A stretch of DNA of 64,000 bases from Microvirga terrestris (GCF_015694425.1 NZ_JADQDN010000004.1:248001-312000); one strand, 5' to 3'; positions 36,726 to 48,115 are shown, counted from the stretch's first letter. The notes: a model not told the origin generated them from the sequence alone. Numbers and translations: made by a program.

Positions 36726-37244
36726 CTACCGGACCTCGATCTTGGCAACCTGCCAAGCCGACCGTGCATAATAGGTCTGGCTCTTCAGGTCCGGGCTGCT
36801 GTCATAGGGATAGATGACGAACAGCGGCCCCTTGTCGCGTACGGACATGTATTCGCCATCGCGTTTAATGGCGAGGATCACATTGAACTTCGCGAAGTCG
36901 TCGAGCGGGATCTCAGTCGTATAGTCGTTCAACGCGACCACGACGACCCGCTGGCCGGAAGCGCCGACCTGCTTCATCAGCTTGTCGAGCGAGACCCCCT
37001 CGAACTTGACCTTGCCCTCATGCCAGGGAGTCGTGGTCTCCACAGTCACCAAGCCCATGGATTCCAGCATCTTCCGATCGAACTGGGCCGTGTTGTCCTT
37101 GTTGGTCACGGAGATCTTGCCGGAGATCGTCAGGATGGGCTTTTCACTCGGCATGGCCAGCGAGGCCGCGTATGCCGCGCCCACGAAGGTGGTCAGCGCA
37201 AGCAGCGCTCCCACCAGGCCGCTCTTCACCTTGGCGCTAAACAT
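36726..37244 (-). CDS. pruR: periplasmic SUOX-fold (molybdopterin-binding-like) protein, PruR-like
   Basis: 172 residues. Signal peptide within residues 1-28 (SGLVGALLALTTFVGAAYA). The mature part fits the oxidoreductase molybdopterin-binding (SUOX) fold: FDRKMLESMG, WHEGKVKFEGVSLDKLM, IPLDDFAKFNVILA and PLFVIYPYDSSP. No Cys at all, so the molybdenum ligand of true sulfite-oxidase-type enzymes is absent. In Agrobacterium tumefaciens, PruR is such a protein, binds pterins in the periplasm and controls DcpA. Start ATG 37244 with AGGGGAT upstream. It precedes the GGDEF-EAL gene in one operon. Confidence 0.82.
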   Translation of the reverse strand: MFSAKVKSGLVGALLALTTFVGAAYAASLAMPSEKPILTISGKISVTNKDNTAQFDRKMLESMGLVTVETTTPWHEGKVKFEGVSLDKLMKQVGASGQRVVVVALNDYTTEIPLDDFAKFNVILAIKRDGEYMSVRDKGPLFVIYPYDSSPDLKSQTYYARSAWQVAKIEVR

Positions 37245-37448
37245 GGAAATCCCCTGAACAGGAAGTAATGAGAACACATGAACCAATTAACTTAAGCAAA
37301 GTCTTACATAACTCTGCAGAGGAAGCAAAAAAGTGAATACAACAGTGTTACGGTTGATGAAACCTTACTTCCGGGAGATCTGAACCTTCTACACGGATCG
37401 GCGATCCACCGCTTGAGACGCAATGCCGCAAAAGGCGACTCGCTTCCT

Positions 37449-37484
37449 AAAAAAGAGAGCCGCCCTGCTTCTTCAGGGCGGCTC
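37449..37484 (-). terminator. intrinsic terminator of the ring-cleaving dioxygenase gene
   Basis: GAGCCGCCCTG (37457-37467) pairs with CAGGGCGGCTC (37474-37484). On the minus strand it is followed by six T (37454-37449). 33 bases after the stop at 37518. Confidence 0.9.
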
Positions 37485-37517
37485 GCGGCAATCGTCGAAA
37501 TACAGGGAATCAAGGAC

Positions 37518-38456
37518 TTATAGAGGCTTGAGACCCTCCTCGATCTCGGCCCGGCGCGGCTCCAGGAAGGGCGGCAGGGCGAGGCGCTCGCCGAGCCTGT
37601 CCATGGGCTCGTCGGTGGCGAAGCCCGGACCGTCGGTGGCGATCTCAAACAGGATCCCGTTAGGCTCGCGGAAGTAGAGGCTCTGGAAGTAGTAGCGGTC
37701 CACCGGCCCGCTGGACGGCGCCCTCAAGGCTTGCAGGCGCTCCCAGCACTCCCGGTAGGTGCGCTCGTCCGGCGTGCGGAAGGCCACGTGGTGCACGCCC
37801 CCCGCACCCTGACGGGCCGGCGCAAGACCCGGCTCCACGGCCACATGCAGCTCCGCCCCGGCACCACCTTCACCCATCTCGAACACGTGAACCGGGGTAT
37901 CGCCAACGCGATACTCCCGGACTGCCCGCATATCCATGGCTTCAGTTAGGACACGGGCCGTGCGCTCCAGCTTCGGCACGCTGATCCGGATCGGCCCCAG
38001 GCCACGGATCTGGTGCTCTGCAGGCACGGGGCTGCGCTCCCAGGGGTGAGCCTCTCCCTGCCCGCCGTCGTCGACGAGGCTCAGGCGCTGGCCTTCGAAA
38101 TCCTCGAAATCGAGGGAGAGGCGGCCGTCACGCTCGACGATTTCGTCGCTGCGGACGTTGAGGCTGTCGAAGCGATCCTTCCACCAAGCGAGAGCCTTCT
38201 CGCCGTTCACCCGCAAGGCCGTCTGGGCAATGCTGTGGGTGCCGCGCCGCTCGCGGTCTACAGGCCAGTCAAAGAAGGTGATGTCCGTCCCGGGAGAGGC
38301 CTTCGCGTCCGCATAGAACAGGTGGTAGGCGCTCACATCGTCCTGGTTGACCGTCTTCTTCACGAGCCGCAGGCCGAGCGTCTGGGTGTAGAAGGCGTGA
38401 TTGCCCCTCGCATCCGCCGTGACGGCGGTGAGATGATGAATTCCGGTCAGCTTCAT
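37518..38456 (-). CDS. VOC-family ring-cleaving dioxygenase (MhqO-like)
   Basis: 312 residues with two VOC modules. N-terminal module [37 protein letters not shown] contains the first His ligand (GIHHL); the second module contains [12 protein letters not shown] and ends with the Glu in [15 protein letters not shown]. This matches MhqO/MhqA-type hydroquinone or catechol extradiol dioxygenases that open aromatic rings with Fe(II). Start ATG 38456 with GGAGAG upstream; the frame extends 40 codons further without support. Aromatic substrate unknown. Confidence 0.9.
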   Translation of the reverse strand: MKLTGIHHLTAVTADARGNHAFYTQTLGLRLVKKTVNQDDVSAYHLFYADAKASPGTDITFFDWPVDRERRGTHSIAQTALRVNGEKALAWWKDRFDSLNVRSDEIVERDGRLSLDFEDFEGQRLSLVDDGGQGEAHPWERSPVPAEHQIRGLGPIRISVPKLERTARVLTEAMDMRAVREYRVGDTPVHVFEMGEGGAGAELHVAVEPGLAPARQGAGGVHHVAFRTPDERTYRECWERLQALRAPSSGPVDRYYFQSLYFREPNGILFEIATDGPGFATDEPMDRLGERLALPPFLEPRRAEIEEGLKPL

Positions 38457-38597
38457 GACGCTCTCCATTCGTATGAATCGTAGATAGGCCGCCATTCCTG
38501 CCGCGACGAGTCCGGCGGCTGCCAAGCTGACATTGCTCAAATGCAAGCGTGAGGACTCAACCTGCGCTCGCTCCAAGGTCAGACATCAAACCCGATA

Positions 38598-38692
38598 CGT
38601 CATGGCTGGGCTTGTCCCAGCCATCCCGATGCTGGATAGGCGCAGCGCCTCACCATATCGGGATCACTGGCACAAGGCCGGTGATGACGGAA
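38598..38692. repeat. dispersed palindromic repeat, family 2, copy A
   Basis: CGTCATGGCTGGGCTTGTCCC...CCATCCCGAT, a variable middle, then CGGGATCACTGGCACAAGG..GGTGATGACGG. A mirrored copy lies at 55947-56035. It sits at the 3' end of the amidohydrolase gene. Confidence 0.8.
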
Positions 38693-38699
38693 AGAGTGT

Positions 38700-40136
38700 T
38701 CAGGCCGCCTTGGCGCGCAGATCATCCGGCGTTACCTCGTCTGGAATCGGGCAGCGATAGGCCCGGCCGCCGGTGCGCTCCCGCAGCTCCGCCTTGGCAC
38801 GGACGACGAGGTCGGGATTGCGCAGGCAATCGGCGGCGGTAGCCGCCATGGCCTTGGCGGCGAGCACCATGCCCTTGTGGGCTGCCGGCAGGTTGCCTTG
38901 CGTGACGAGCTGCCAGGTGTGGAACGGGGTGCCGATGGCGAAACAGGCCGTGTGGCACTGCACCGTCGGCACGATCCAGCTGACATCCCCCACATCGGTG
39001 GTGCCCATCATCACCTCCTCGCGGGTCGGCATGGCCAGAACGCCGTCGTGCAGCACTTTCGTTTTCAGGGACATGTCATGCGGCTTCACACTCGCGAGAA
39101 TCTCCTCCTCCGTCAGCGCTGATTTCTGAAGCTTCTCAGCGAATGCGAAATCAGTCTTGTCGAACTCGGGCGGGCCAAGGCGGCGCATGTTCTCATACAT
39201 GGCCTCCTGCAGCGCCTTGTTGGGCACGACATTCGAGGTCGCATCCGTGATCTGCACGGACACTGAGGTTTCCGTCATCAGCGCCGCACCCTCGGCGATC
39301 TTCTTCACGCGCTCGAACAGCCGCTCCGCGTCGGGTAGGTGCGGCGAGCGCACCAGATAGAGCGATTCCGCGTAGGCCTGCACCACATTGGGCGCGTCGC
39401 CGCCGGTGTTGGTGATGGCGTAATGGACGCGCGCATCGGAGGGCATATGCTCGCGCATGTAGTTCACGCCGACATTCATCAACTCCACCGCATCGAGCGC
39501 CGAGCGGCCTACATGAGGCGCCGCGGCTGCGTGCGCCGCCCGGCCCCTGAAGCGGAAATAGGCCTGGATGCAGGCGAGCGACGAGGTGGTCTGCACTTCG
39601 TTGACTACGCTCGGGTGCCAGCAGAAGGCCGCATCGAGATCGTCGAACAGGCCGGCACGGGCCATGAAGGTTTTTCCGGATCCGCTCTCCTCGGCCGGGC
39701 AGCCGTAATAGCGCACTCTGCCGGCGATGCCTTCCGCCTCCAGCGCATCCTTGAGAGCCACGGCGGCAAGAGCCGATCCGGCTCCGAGCAGGTTATGGCC
39801 GCAGCCATGGCCGGGCGCCCCTCGCACCGTCGGCTTGTGCTCGGCGAGGCCGGAGACCTGCGCCAGATCGGGCAGGGCATCGAATTCGCCAAGGATCCCG
39901 ACGACAGGACCGTCCGAACCCCACTCAGCCACGAAGGCCGTTGCCATGCTCCCGACATTCGGTGTGATGCGAAAGCCCTCGCGCTCCAGCATGGCGATCT
40001 GCTCGGCAACCGAACGATGCTCCTCGAAGGCGAGCTCGGGTGTTGCCCAGATGCGGTCGCTCAGGGCGCAGTAATCCTCGGCCTTGGCATCGACATGACG
40101 GGCGACGGAATCAAGGCTCAGTCGGTCGTTGTGCAT
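38700..40136 (-). CDS. M20-family amidohydrolase (AbgB-like)
   Basis: 478 residues, metallopeptidase-like hydrolase. Metal ligands are GHGCGHNLLG, EESGSGKT and the C-terminal CHTACFAIGT region; a dimerisation lid carries GRAAHAAAAPHVGRSALDAVELM. The length and order match AbgB-type p-aminobenzoyl-glutamate hydrolase subunits, which cleave folate breakdown products, and related amidohydrolases. No abgA or abgT is nearby, so substrate assignment is uncertain. Ribosome site weak. Confidence 0.88.
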   Translation of the reverse strand: MHNDRLSLDSVARHVDAKAEDYCALSDRIWATPELAFEEHRSVAEQIAMLEREGFRITPNVGSMATAFVAEWGSDGPVVGILGEFDALPDLAQVSGLAEHKPTVRGAPGHGCGHNLLGAGSALAAVALKDALEAEGIAGRVRYYGCPAEESGSGKTFMARAGLFDDLDAAFCWHPSVVNEVQTTSSLACIQAYFRFRGRAAHAAAAPHVGRSALDAVELMNVGVNYMREHMPSDARVHYAITNTGGDAPNVVQAYAESLYLVRSPHLPDAERLFERVKKIAEGAALMTETSVSVQITDATSNVVPNKALQEAMYENMRRLGPPEFDKTDFAFAEKLQKSALTEEEILASVKPHDMSLKTKVLHDGVLAMPTREEVMMGTTDVGDVSWIVPTVQCHTACFAIGTPFHTWQLVTQGNLPAAHKGMVLAAKAMAATAADCLRNPDLVVRAKAELRERTGGRAYRCPIPDEVTPDDLRAKAA

Positions 40137-40215
40137 GATGTGATGGATTCTCGAGATGATGGTAATGGCGCGACCTTACCCAGGATTGGGCTGGCGCGAA
40201 AGACCTCTACCGCAG

Positions 40216-40326
40216 CCCTCATCCTGAGGAAGTCACGTCCGTGACCGTCTCGAAGGACGAGGCGTCTCCAGTGCTCTCTGAACCCTCCCTCGAGACGCCG
40301 CTTTCAGCGGCTCCTCATGATGAGGT
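40216..40326. repeat. dispersed palindromic repeat, family 4
   Basis: CCTCATCCTGAGG-type left end, CCGTCTCGAAGGACGAGG in the middle, CCTCGAGACG, and a CCTCATGATGAGG right end. This inverted-repeat type is frequent in Rhizobiales intergenic DNA. It lies between the amidohydrolase start and the ABC transporter stop. Confidence 0.75.
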
Positions 40327-40345
40327 TTGTGTTTACCGAACTTTT

Positions 40346-42211
<1,866 letters not shown>

Positions 42212-42384
42212 ACGTTTCAACCCGAATCAACGGGCGAAGGGGCGCAATGATGCAACACTCTTTGTCGAAGGGGTGACGAGCGCTCTACAAATTAATTGAT
42301 GGAAGCTATCAATCATCTTCTGGCGCTTGAAAAGCCTGTATGGGTGAGGATCCAGTTCACTTCAAACGTTCGTGACCGACACTC

Positions 42385-43929
42385 CTACCCCACCGCAAAC
42401 AGATCCCGCGGCTCGGGCCCTTGCGGCTCTTCGAAAGCGTTCGGGTCGCCGGGGGCGGTTTCCCAGCCGAGATCGGGCAGCGCGATAATGCGAAGCCCCC
42501 GCGGGTCGTTGCGGGTCACCACGATGTTCCGGGTTTCCATATAGGCGATGAGGCGCCGCGCGCGGCCGGGCGAGCGGCTGCCGCAGGCCCGCGCAATCTC
42601 GCCGTCGGGCGGGCAGGGCGAGGCCTCCATGGCCGCGCGGGCGATGAGCAGGTAGATGCCCTGGATGTCCTCCGTGAGATCGGCCGCAAACGTCACGGCG
42701 CGGTCCCATTCGGTGCCCTCGGCAGTGGCCATGTTGACGCCGGCGCGGGCCACCGCGAGGCGGCGGCGGAAGGCGTTGAGGTTCAACGGCTCGCCGGCGA
42801 TGCGACGGATGCGGCAGCGGACGAGAAAATCCTGATACAGAACAGCCACGGAGCGGAAGGCGGCCTCCCGGTCGTCGAGGATCTCGCGCAGGATCGCGTC
42901 GAGGGCGGCCTCGCGCTCGGCCTTGGACTGCTCGGTTTCTTCCGCTTGAGGCTCCGGCGCAGCGGCAGGCCGGGTGCGGGCGAGCTGGGCGAGAAGATCG
43001 TTGGTGGAGGGAGCGGGCGGGGGTGGAGGCGCACGGCGCGGCATCACCGGACGGGCCGCCACCTCGTCCTCGCCCGCCTTGAAGATGAGGTCGCGGGCAT
43101 CTTCCTTGGGCTGCTCAGGCAGCGGCATGAGCTGGAAGGTGCCCGTGCGGGTGGAGGTTTTCACCGCGCCGATGCGGATCGGCAGCGGACGGCGCGACAG
43201 GGCAGGACCCAAAGCCACGAAATGCCCGCGCTCGAGGTCGCGGAACATCTCGGCCTGCCGACGCTCCATGCCCAACAGGTCGGCGGCACGCGCCATGTCG
43301 ATGTCGAGGAAGGTGCGGCCCATGAGAAAGTTGGAGGCTTCGGCCGCCACGTTCTTGGCGAGCTTGGCGAGGCGTTGCGTGGCGATGATGCCGGCCAACC
43401 CCCTCTTGCGGCCGCGGCACATGAGGTTGGTCATGGCCCCGAGAGAGACTTTTCTCGCCTCGTCCGACACCTCGCCGGCTGCGGCGGGCGCAAAGAGCTG
43501 CGCTTCGTCCACCACCACCAGCATCGGGTACCAGTAGTCGCGCTCCGCATCGAAGAGTCCGCCGAGGAAGGCGGCCGCGCAGCGCATCTGCGCCTCCGTG
43601 TCGAGGCCCTCTAGGCTCAGCACCACGGAGACCCGGTGCTGGCGCACGCGGGCGGCGATCCGCTGCAGGTCGCCCTCACTGCGCGAGGCATCCACCACCA
43701 CATGGCCGAACTTGTCGGCGAGCGTGACGAAATCGCCCTCGGGGTCGATGATGGCCTGCTGGACGAGATTGGCGCTCTGCTCGAGAAGACGGCGCAGGAG
43801 ATGCGACTTGCCGGAGCCCGAATTGCCCTGGACGAGCAGACGCGTCGCCAGGAGCTCCTCGAGATCGAGCAAGGCCGATTGTCCCCCGGGGGCGGAGGAC
43901 GCCACTCCCATGTCGATGCCAGCCTTCAT
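42385..43929 (-). CDS. HerA-like (DUF87) ATPase
   Basis: 514 residues. Walker A GNSGSGKSHLL near residue 36, Walker B MLVVVDEAQLF, and an Arg-rich sensor region RGRKRGLAGIIATQRLAKL, as in HerA/VirB4-type motor ATPases that pump DNA. A Pro/Ala-rich linker (about 300-335) leads to a winged-helix-like C-terminus. No NurA nuclease, Sir2 or other usual HerA partner is next to it, so defence or end-resection roles are not supported by context. GAGGGAGG precedes ATG 43929. Confidence 0.88.
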   Translation of the reverse strand: MKAGIDMGVASSAPGGQSALLDLEELLATRLLVQGNSGSGKSHLLRRLLEQSANLVQQAIIDPEGDFVTLADKFGHVVVDASRSEGDLQRIAARVRQHRVSVVLSLEGLDTEAQMRCAAAFLGGLFDAERDYWYPMLVVVDEAQLFAPAAAGEVSDEARKVSLGAMTNLMCRGRKRGLAGIIATQRLAKLAKNVAAEASNFLMGRTFLDIDMARAADLLGMERRQAEMFRDLERGHFVALGPALSRRPLPIRIGAVKTSTRTGTFQLMPLPEQPKEDARDLIFKAGEDEVAARPVMPRRAPPPPPAPSTNDLLAQLARTRPAAAPEPQAEETEQSKAEREAALDAILREILDDREAAFRSVAVLYQDFLVRCRIRRIAGEPLNLNAFRRRLAVARAGVNMATAEGTEWDRAVTFAADLTEDIQGIYLLIARAAMEASPCPPDGEIARACGSRSPGRARRLIAYMETRNIVVTRNDPRGLRIIALPDLGWETAPGDPNAFEEPQGPEPRDLFAVG

Positions 43930-44120
43930 CAGCCTCCCTCGTGCGATGCTCGAAAATGATCCGGCTCGGTCCTAACACGGCAAGGCTTAAGGAAGTGCCG
44001 GGCGAGTGGCAGCTCTCCACAGGCGAGATGCCCTATCCCCAGCCACGACGCCGCAGGATCAAGGAAACACTTGGGCTCAAGGATCATTAATCCGGGCCAC
44101 AGCTCCACCAAGGATGGACG

Positions 44121-44339
44121 ATGCCGATCCCTACCCATACCTACCGAATCACGAATGACACCAAGGTGATCCGGGTCCAGAGCACGACCCCTGGCACGGA
44201 GACGCCAGGATCGCAGACCACGCCGCCAGGCGCGGCGGAGACGGAGGGGGCGTTCGGCGTCCTCGGGATGATGATCTCGGGGCTGATCATCATCTTCGCC
44301 ATCGTGCTGCTCTACCTGCGTTCGCGAAACCGCCGCTGA
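44121..44339 (+). CDS. 72-aa single-span membrane protein, unknown
   Basis: MPIPTHTYRITNDTKVIRV, a Thr/Pro-rich middle and one C-terminal hydrophobic helix (VLGMMISGLIIIFAIVLLYL) ending SRNRR, so probably a tail-anchored inner-membrane protein with the N-terminal part outside or in the cytoplasm. AAGGATGG precedes the ATG. Its stop abuts the convergent MFS gene end. No family recognised. Confidence 0.65.
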   Translation: MPIPTHTYRITNDTKVIRVQSTTPGTETPGSQTTPPGAAETEGAFGVLGMMISGLIIIFAIVLLYLRSRNRR

Positions 44340-45851
44340 TCAATCGGCGATTGCGGCTTCTGCGGCCTTGGCGGCGCTGCCGCGCAAGGGCCGCTCCTCC
44401 AGGGCAAGCAGGAAGGCGAGTGCCAGCCCGAAGCCCACCATGGCGGCCAGGAACACATAGCTGAACACATCGGAGAGATTGACCCCGCTCTTAGCCGCGA
44501 CGTCGCCAAGGGCTTCGAAGCTCGCAGCCCCCGTCACCCCTGAGCCGCTGAGCACGATGGCCCCGAAGATCGCCACGATGAAGGCGCCACCAAGCGAGCG
44601 GAAGAAATTGGCCGTGCCCGTGGCGGTTCCCATTTGGTGCGGCGCTACGGCGTTCTGGGTTGTCACCATAGTGACGGGCAGGAGCGTGCCCAGCCCGATG
44701 CTGATGATGCCGAGCAGGATCTCGACCAGCAAGACCGATAGGGCCTCGCCGTAAAGAACGAGAACGCCCGTGGCGGCCATGGCCACCAGGAGGCCAATCG
44801 TAGGCAGCCGCTTGTAATGCTTGACCTTCGCCATCGTGCGCCCGGAGAGCGTGGCACCGACGACTGTGCCGGCCATGAGGGGAATAAGGGCCAGCCCCGA
44901 CAGACTCGCCGAGAGGCCCCGCACGGCCTCGAAATAGACCGGCAGGTAGATGGTCAGTCCGATATAGGTGCCCATGCCGAAGCAGGCCGCAAGCACGCTC
45001 ATCCGCACCACGGGATTGTGCAGCACTCCGGAGGGAATCAGGGGCTCGGGAGCCATGCGCATGCGCAATGCGAAAAGGCCCCAGAGAAGGAGGGAGCCGG
45101 CGAAGAGCCCGAGGACCGGGAACGAGTTCCAGGGGAAGCGGATGCCGCCCCAACTCAGGGCCAGAAGCAACGCGACCGTGGCCGAGACCAGAAGGATTGC
45201 GCCGAGCAGGTCGAGCCGATGCGGGCGCTCGAACCGGGGTAGCTTTCTGAGGCTTCGGAACGCGATGATGAAGGCCACAAAGCCCAAGGGCAGGTTGATC
45301 CAGAAGATCGCCGACCAGTGCAGGTGATCGGCGAAGAAGCCTCCCAGAATGGGCCCCAGCAGACTCGAGGTCATGAAGACGCTGGCGAAATAGACCTGAT
45401 AGCGCCCCCGCTCCTTCGGCGGCACGATGTCGGCGATGATGGTCTGCGCCACGGCGATCAGCCCGCCGCCGCCGATGCCCTGCAGGCCACGGGCCAGGAT
45501 GAGGAAGAGCATGCTAGGCGCCAACGCGCAGGCAATGGAGCCGATGATGAAGACGACGATGCCGATCAGCATGATGGTGCGCCGGCCGTAAGAGTCGCTG
45601 AGCTTGCCGTAGAGCGGCGTCACGGCCGTTGAGGTCAGGAGATAGACCGTCACGATCCAGGACAGGTGCTCCAGGTCGCCGAGTTCGCGGCCGATGGTCG
45701 GCAGGGCCGTTGCGATGATGGTCTGGTCGAGCGCCGCCAGGAACATGGCCAGCATGACACCCATGATGATGGTACGAATTTCAGCCTGGCTCAGAGCCTT
45801 GCTCGGGCCGCCGTGAATCTGTGCAGGGGTTGATTGGTCCATCGTGTCCAT
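44340..45851 (-). CDS. DHA2-family MFS drug exporter (EmrB/QacA type)
   Basis: 503 residues with about 14 hydrophobic helices. Family motifs: LDQTIIATALPTIGRELGDL after helix 1, GKLSDSYGRRTIML (motif A), and a repeat GGGGLIAVAQTIIADIV. These proton-driven carriers export drugs or dyes; substrate unknown. Divergent from the ycaQ-like gene across 189 bases. ATG 45851 chosen, 45842 possible. Confidence 0.92.
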   Translation of the reverse strand: MDTMDQSTPAQIHGGPSKALSQAEIRTIIMGVMLAMFLAALDQTIIATALPTIGRELGDLEHLSWIVTVYLLTSTAVTPLYGKLSDSYGRRTIMLIGIVVFIIGSIACALAPSMLFLILARGLQGIGGGGLIAVAQTIIADIVPPKERGRYQVYFASVFMTSSLLGPILGGFFADHLHWSAIFWINLPLGFVAFIIAFRSLRKLPRFERPHRLDLLGAILLVSATVALLLALSWGGIRFPWNSFPVLGLFAGSLLLWGLFALRMRMAPEPLIPSGVLHNPVVRMSVLAACFGMGTYIGLTIYLPVYFEAVRGLSASLSGLALIPLMAGTVVGATLSGRTMAKVKHYKRLPTIGLLVAMAATGVLVLYGEALSVLLVEILLGIISIGLGTLLPVTMVTTQNAVAPHQMGTATGTANFFRSLGGAFIVAIFGAIVLSGSGVTGAASFEALGDVAAKSGVNLSDVFSYVFLAAMVGFGLALAFLLALEERPLRGSAAKAAEAAIAD

Positions 45852-46040
45852 CGTGTTCCGGCAGGCTCATCTAGGGGACAAGCCGGGGCTGTGTCGAACC
45901 CCTACCTGCAGGGCTGGTATGCGTTCCGGCTCAAGACTGGGCTAAGTGGCAGCTCCATCCACAAGTTCCGACTTTTCGCTGACGGATTTCGGAGTCCTGC
46001 CTCTGGCAGGGAACGATCATGTTCCTCTATTGTTCGCGCC

Positions 46041-47231
46041 ATGCCGTCCCGCACCCATATTACCCTCGCCCAGGCCCGGCGGATCGCGCTGGCCGCCCAG
46101 GGTTTTCACGAGGGCCGTCCAGCCGGCGTCACCAGGCGCCATATGAGCCGCGCGCTGCAGCGCGCGCACGTGCTCCAGATCGATTCGGTCAACGTGCTGG
46201 TGCGCGCCCATTACATGCCGCTGTTTTCGCGGCTCGGCGCCTATGATCGAGGCCTGCTCGAAACGATGGGCTACCACCCTAAGAAGCGCGAAACCTTCGA
46301 GTATTGGGGCCATGAGGCCTCGCTGATCCGGCTCGACCTGCAGCCGCTGTTCCGTTGGCGCATGGAGCGCGCCGCACGGGGCGAGGGCACCTATGGCGGC
46401 CTTGCCCGGTTCGGGCGCGAGAAGCGCACCTTCATCGAGGAGGTCCGCCGCGAGATCGAAACGCGCGGGCCGATCGGTGCGGGCGAGCTTTCGATCGGCG
46501 GCAAGGGCCAGGGCTCCTGGTGGGGCTGGAGCGACGGCAAGCGGGCGCTCGAGTGGCTGTTCTGGGCCGGCCGAGTCACCACCGCGACGCGGCGCGGCTT
46601 CGAGCGGGTCTACGACCTGCCTGAGCGGGTGCTCCCCTCTGACATCCTGAATGTGCCGACACCCTCGGCCGAGGAGGCGCAGCGGGAGCTCCTGCGGCTA
46701 TCCATCCGGGCGCTCGGCATCGCCTCGGAACGCTGCCTGCGCGACTATTTCCGCCTGGAGCCAAAGGATGCCAAGGCGCGCATCCCCGAACTGGTGGAAG
46801 CCGGCGACCTCATCCCCGTCACCGTGGAAGGCTGGGGCCTAGTCTATCTCGACCCGCAGGCCAAAATTCCGCGCCGGATCGAAGCGCGGGCGCTCGTGTC
46901 GCCCTTCGACCCCATCGTCTGGGAGCGCACGCGCACGGAGCGGCTGTTCGACTTCCACTATCGCATCGAGATCTACACCCCGGCCGAGAAGCGGGAATTC
47001 GGCTATTACTGCCTGCCCTTCGTGCTGGGAGAAAAAATCGTTGCCCGCGTCGACCTCAAGGCCGACCGCGCCGCGGGCAATCTCATCGTCCACTCCGTCC
47101 ACCCGGAAGCGTCTGTTCCGGCGGAGGAAATCGCCCCCGCCCTGGGGGACGAGCTGCGCCTCATGGCCGAGTGGCTCAATCTCGGCTCCATCACCGCGCC
47201 GAAGGCGTGGCGGAAGCGGCTTGAGGTGTAG
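46041..47231 (+). CDS. YcaQ/HTH_42-family DNA glycosylase
   Basis: 396 residues built of winged-helix modules (HTH_42 superfamily) with a C-terminal beta-barrel part. The catalytic QxD motif appears as LQIDSVNVLVRAHYMPLFSRLG, placing Gln and Asp at the known positions. E. coli YcaQ removes nitrogen-mustard interstrand crosslink lesions and YtkR/AlkX relatives protect producers of DNA-alkylating antibiotics. Start at ATG 46041 (MPSRTHITLAQARRIAL); the upstream extension is not conserved. A small hairpin follows. Confidence 0.9.
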   Translation: MPSRTHITLAQARRIALAAQGFHEGRPAGVTRRHMSRALQRAHVLQIDSVNVLVRAHYMPLFSRLGAYDRGLLETMGYHPKKRETFEYWGHEASLIRLDLQPLFRWRMERAARGEGTYGGLARFGREKRTFIEEVRREIETRGPIGAGELSIGGKGQGSWWGWSDGKRALEWLFWAGRVTTATRRGFERVYDLPERVLPSDILNVPTPSAEEAQRELLRLSIRALGIASERCLRDYFRLEPKDAKARIPELVEAGDLIPVTVEGWGLVYLDPQAKIPRRIEARALVSPFDPIVWERTRTERLFDFHYRIEIYTPAEKREFGYYCLPFVLGEKIVARVDLKADRAAGNLIVHSVHPEASVPAEEIAPALGDELRLMAEWLNLGSITAPKAWRKRLEV

Positions 47232-47240
47232 GACCAATCA

Positions 47241-47264
47241 GGCCCCTTGCCGAAGCAAGGGGCC
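47241..47264. terminator. hairpin between ycaQ-like and spondin-domain genes
   Basis: GGCCCCTTGC (47241-47250), CGAA, GCAAGGGGCC (47255-47264), a perfect 10-bp stem between two convergent genes, without a clear T run. Confidence 0.65.
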
Positions 47265-47275
47265 AAGATCGTGCG

Positions 47276-48016
47276 TCAGCGTTTCATCATGCCGTCGCTG
47301 TTCACGGAACCGGTTGCCTCCATGCCGGTGACCGGCGTGACGGTGATGCGGGCCACGGGCTTGGACGGATCGAACTTCCAGTCCGCCGGCGCATCGGCAT
47401 CGCCCCGGATGCCTGTATGCATTTGGACCTTGCCGTTTTCCGGATCGCGGTCGGTGCCCATCATGGCGATCAGCGCCGACTTGCGCTCGTTGTTCTTCTC
47501 TGTGCCGGCGTCATAGGCCATTGCCTCGATGCGGCGTGGTGACGACAGTTCGTAGGCGTTCAGGCCGTTGATTCCCGTGAAGCCGTCATTGGTCATGACG
47601 AGCATGGCTGCGCCGGACACCATCGGAAACTCGCGGGTGACCTCCAGTTCCACCACGCGGCTCTGGCCGGGCAGGATCGAGGTTGCGGATCCGACGGCGC
47701 CGAACTCCTCGCCAATGTTCTTCGTCACCACGGCCGAGAGCAACGGTCCCGCATTGCCTTCCTCGGCAATGCGCATCAGGCCGAAAGAAGCCTCCTCACC
47801 TACTTTGAACAGCGGTGGAGCCTTGGAATTATGGCTGACGAAGACCGGCGGCGACAGGGTCTGGCTGGTTGTCAGATTCTCGATGGTGAGGCGGATGCGC
47901 TTGCCTTCGCCCTTAGCATTCATGGAATCCGATGTGGGCCGCGACTGTGCGAAAGCAGCCGATGTGGAAACGAGGCCGAGGGCGAGAGCGGCCACGAGAG
48001 TATAGGAGCGATACAT
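47276..48016 (-). CDS. secreted spondin-domain protein
   Basis: 246 residues. Signal peptide 1-23 (VAALALGLVSTSAAFAQ). The mature part matches the bacterial spondin_N family: RLTIENLTTSQTLSPPVFVSHNS, PLFKVGEEASFGL, VMTNDGFTGINGL and AYDAGTEKNNE. Role unknown; periplasmic. AAAGGAT precedes ATG 48016. It is divergent from the sigF-nrsF pair, and a SigF-type promoter lies upstream (48116-48140), so it is very likely a member of that regulon. Confidence 0.88.
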   Translation of the reverse strand: MYRSYTLVAALALGLVSTSAAFAQSRPTSDSMNAKGEGKRIRLTIENLTTSQTLSPPVFVSHNSKAPPLFKVGEEASFGLMRIAEEGNAGPLLSAVVTKNIGEEFGAVGSATSILPGQSRVVELEVTREFPMVSGAAMLVMTNDGFTGINGLNAYELSSPRRIEAMAYDAGTEKNNERKSALIAMMGTDRDPENGKVQMHTGIRGDADAPADWKFDPSKPVARITVTPVTGMEATGSVNSDGMMKR

Positions 48017-48115
48017 GCTGAGATCCTTTGTCCTTAAGGTGAAGGTCCAGCCCCGCGTTGTTTTGGATCTTTTCGCCGTCCGAAGCCCTGCCCCGAACCG
48101 CCGTCCAACACCTTA

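Noticed and set aside
45834..46040. 69-residue N-terminal extension of the ycaQ-like frame
   Set aside because: Family alignment begins at MPSRTHITLAQARR (46041); upstream residues look random.
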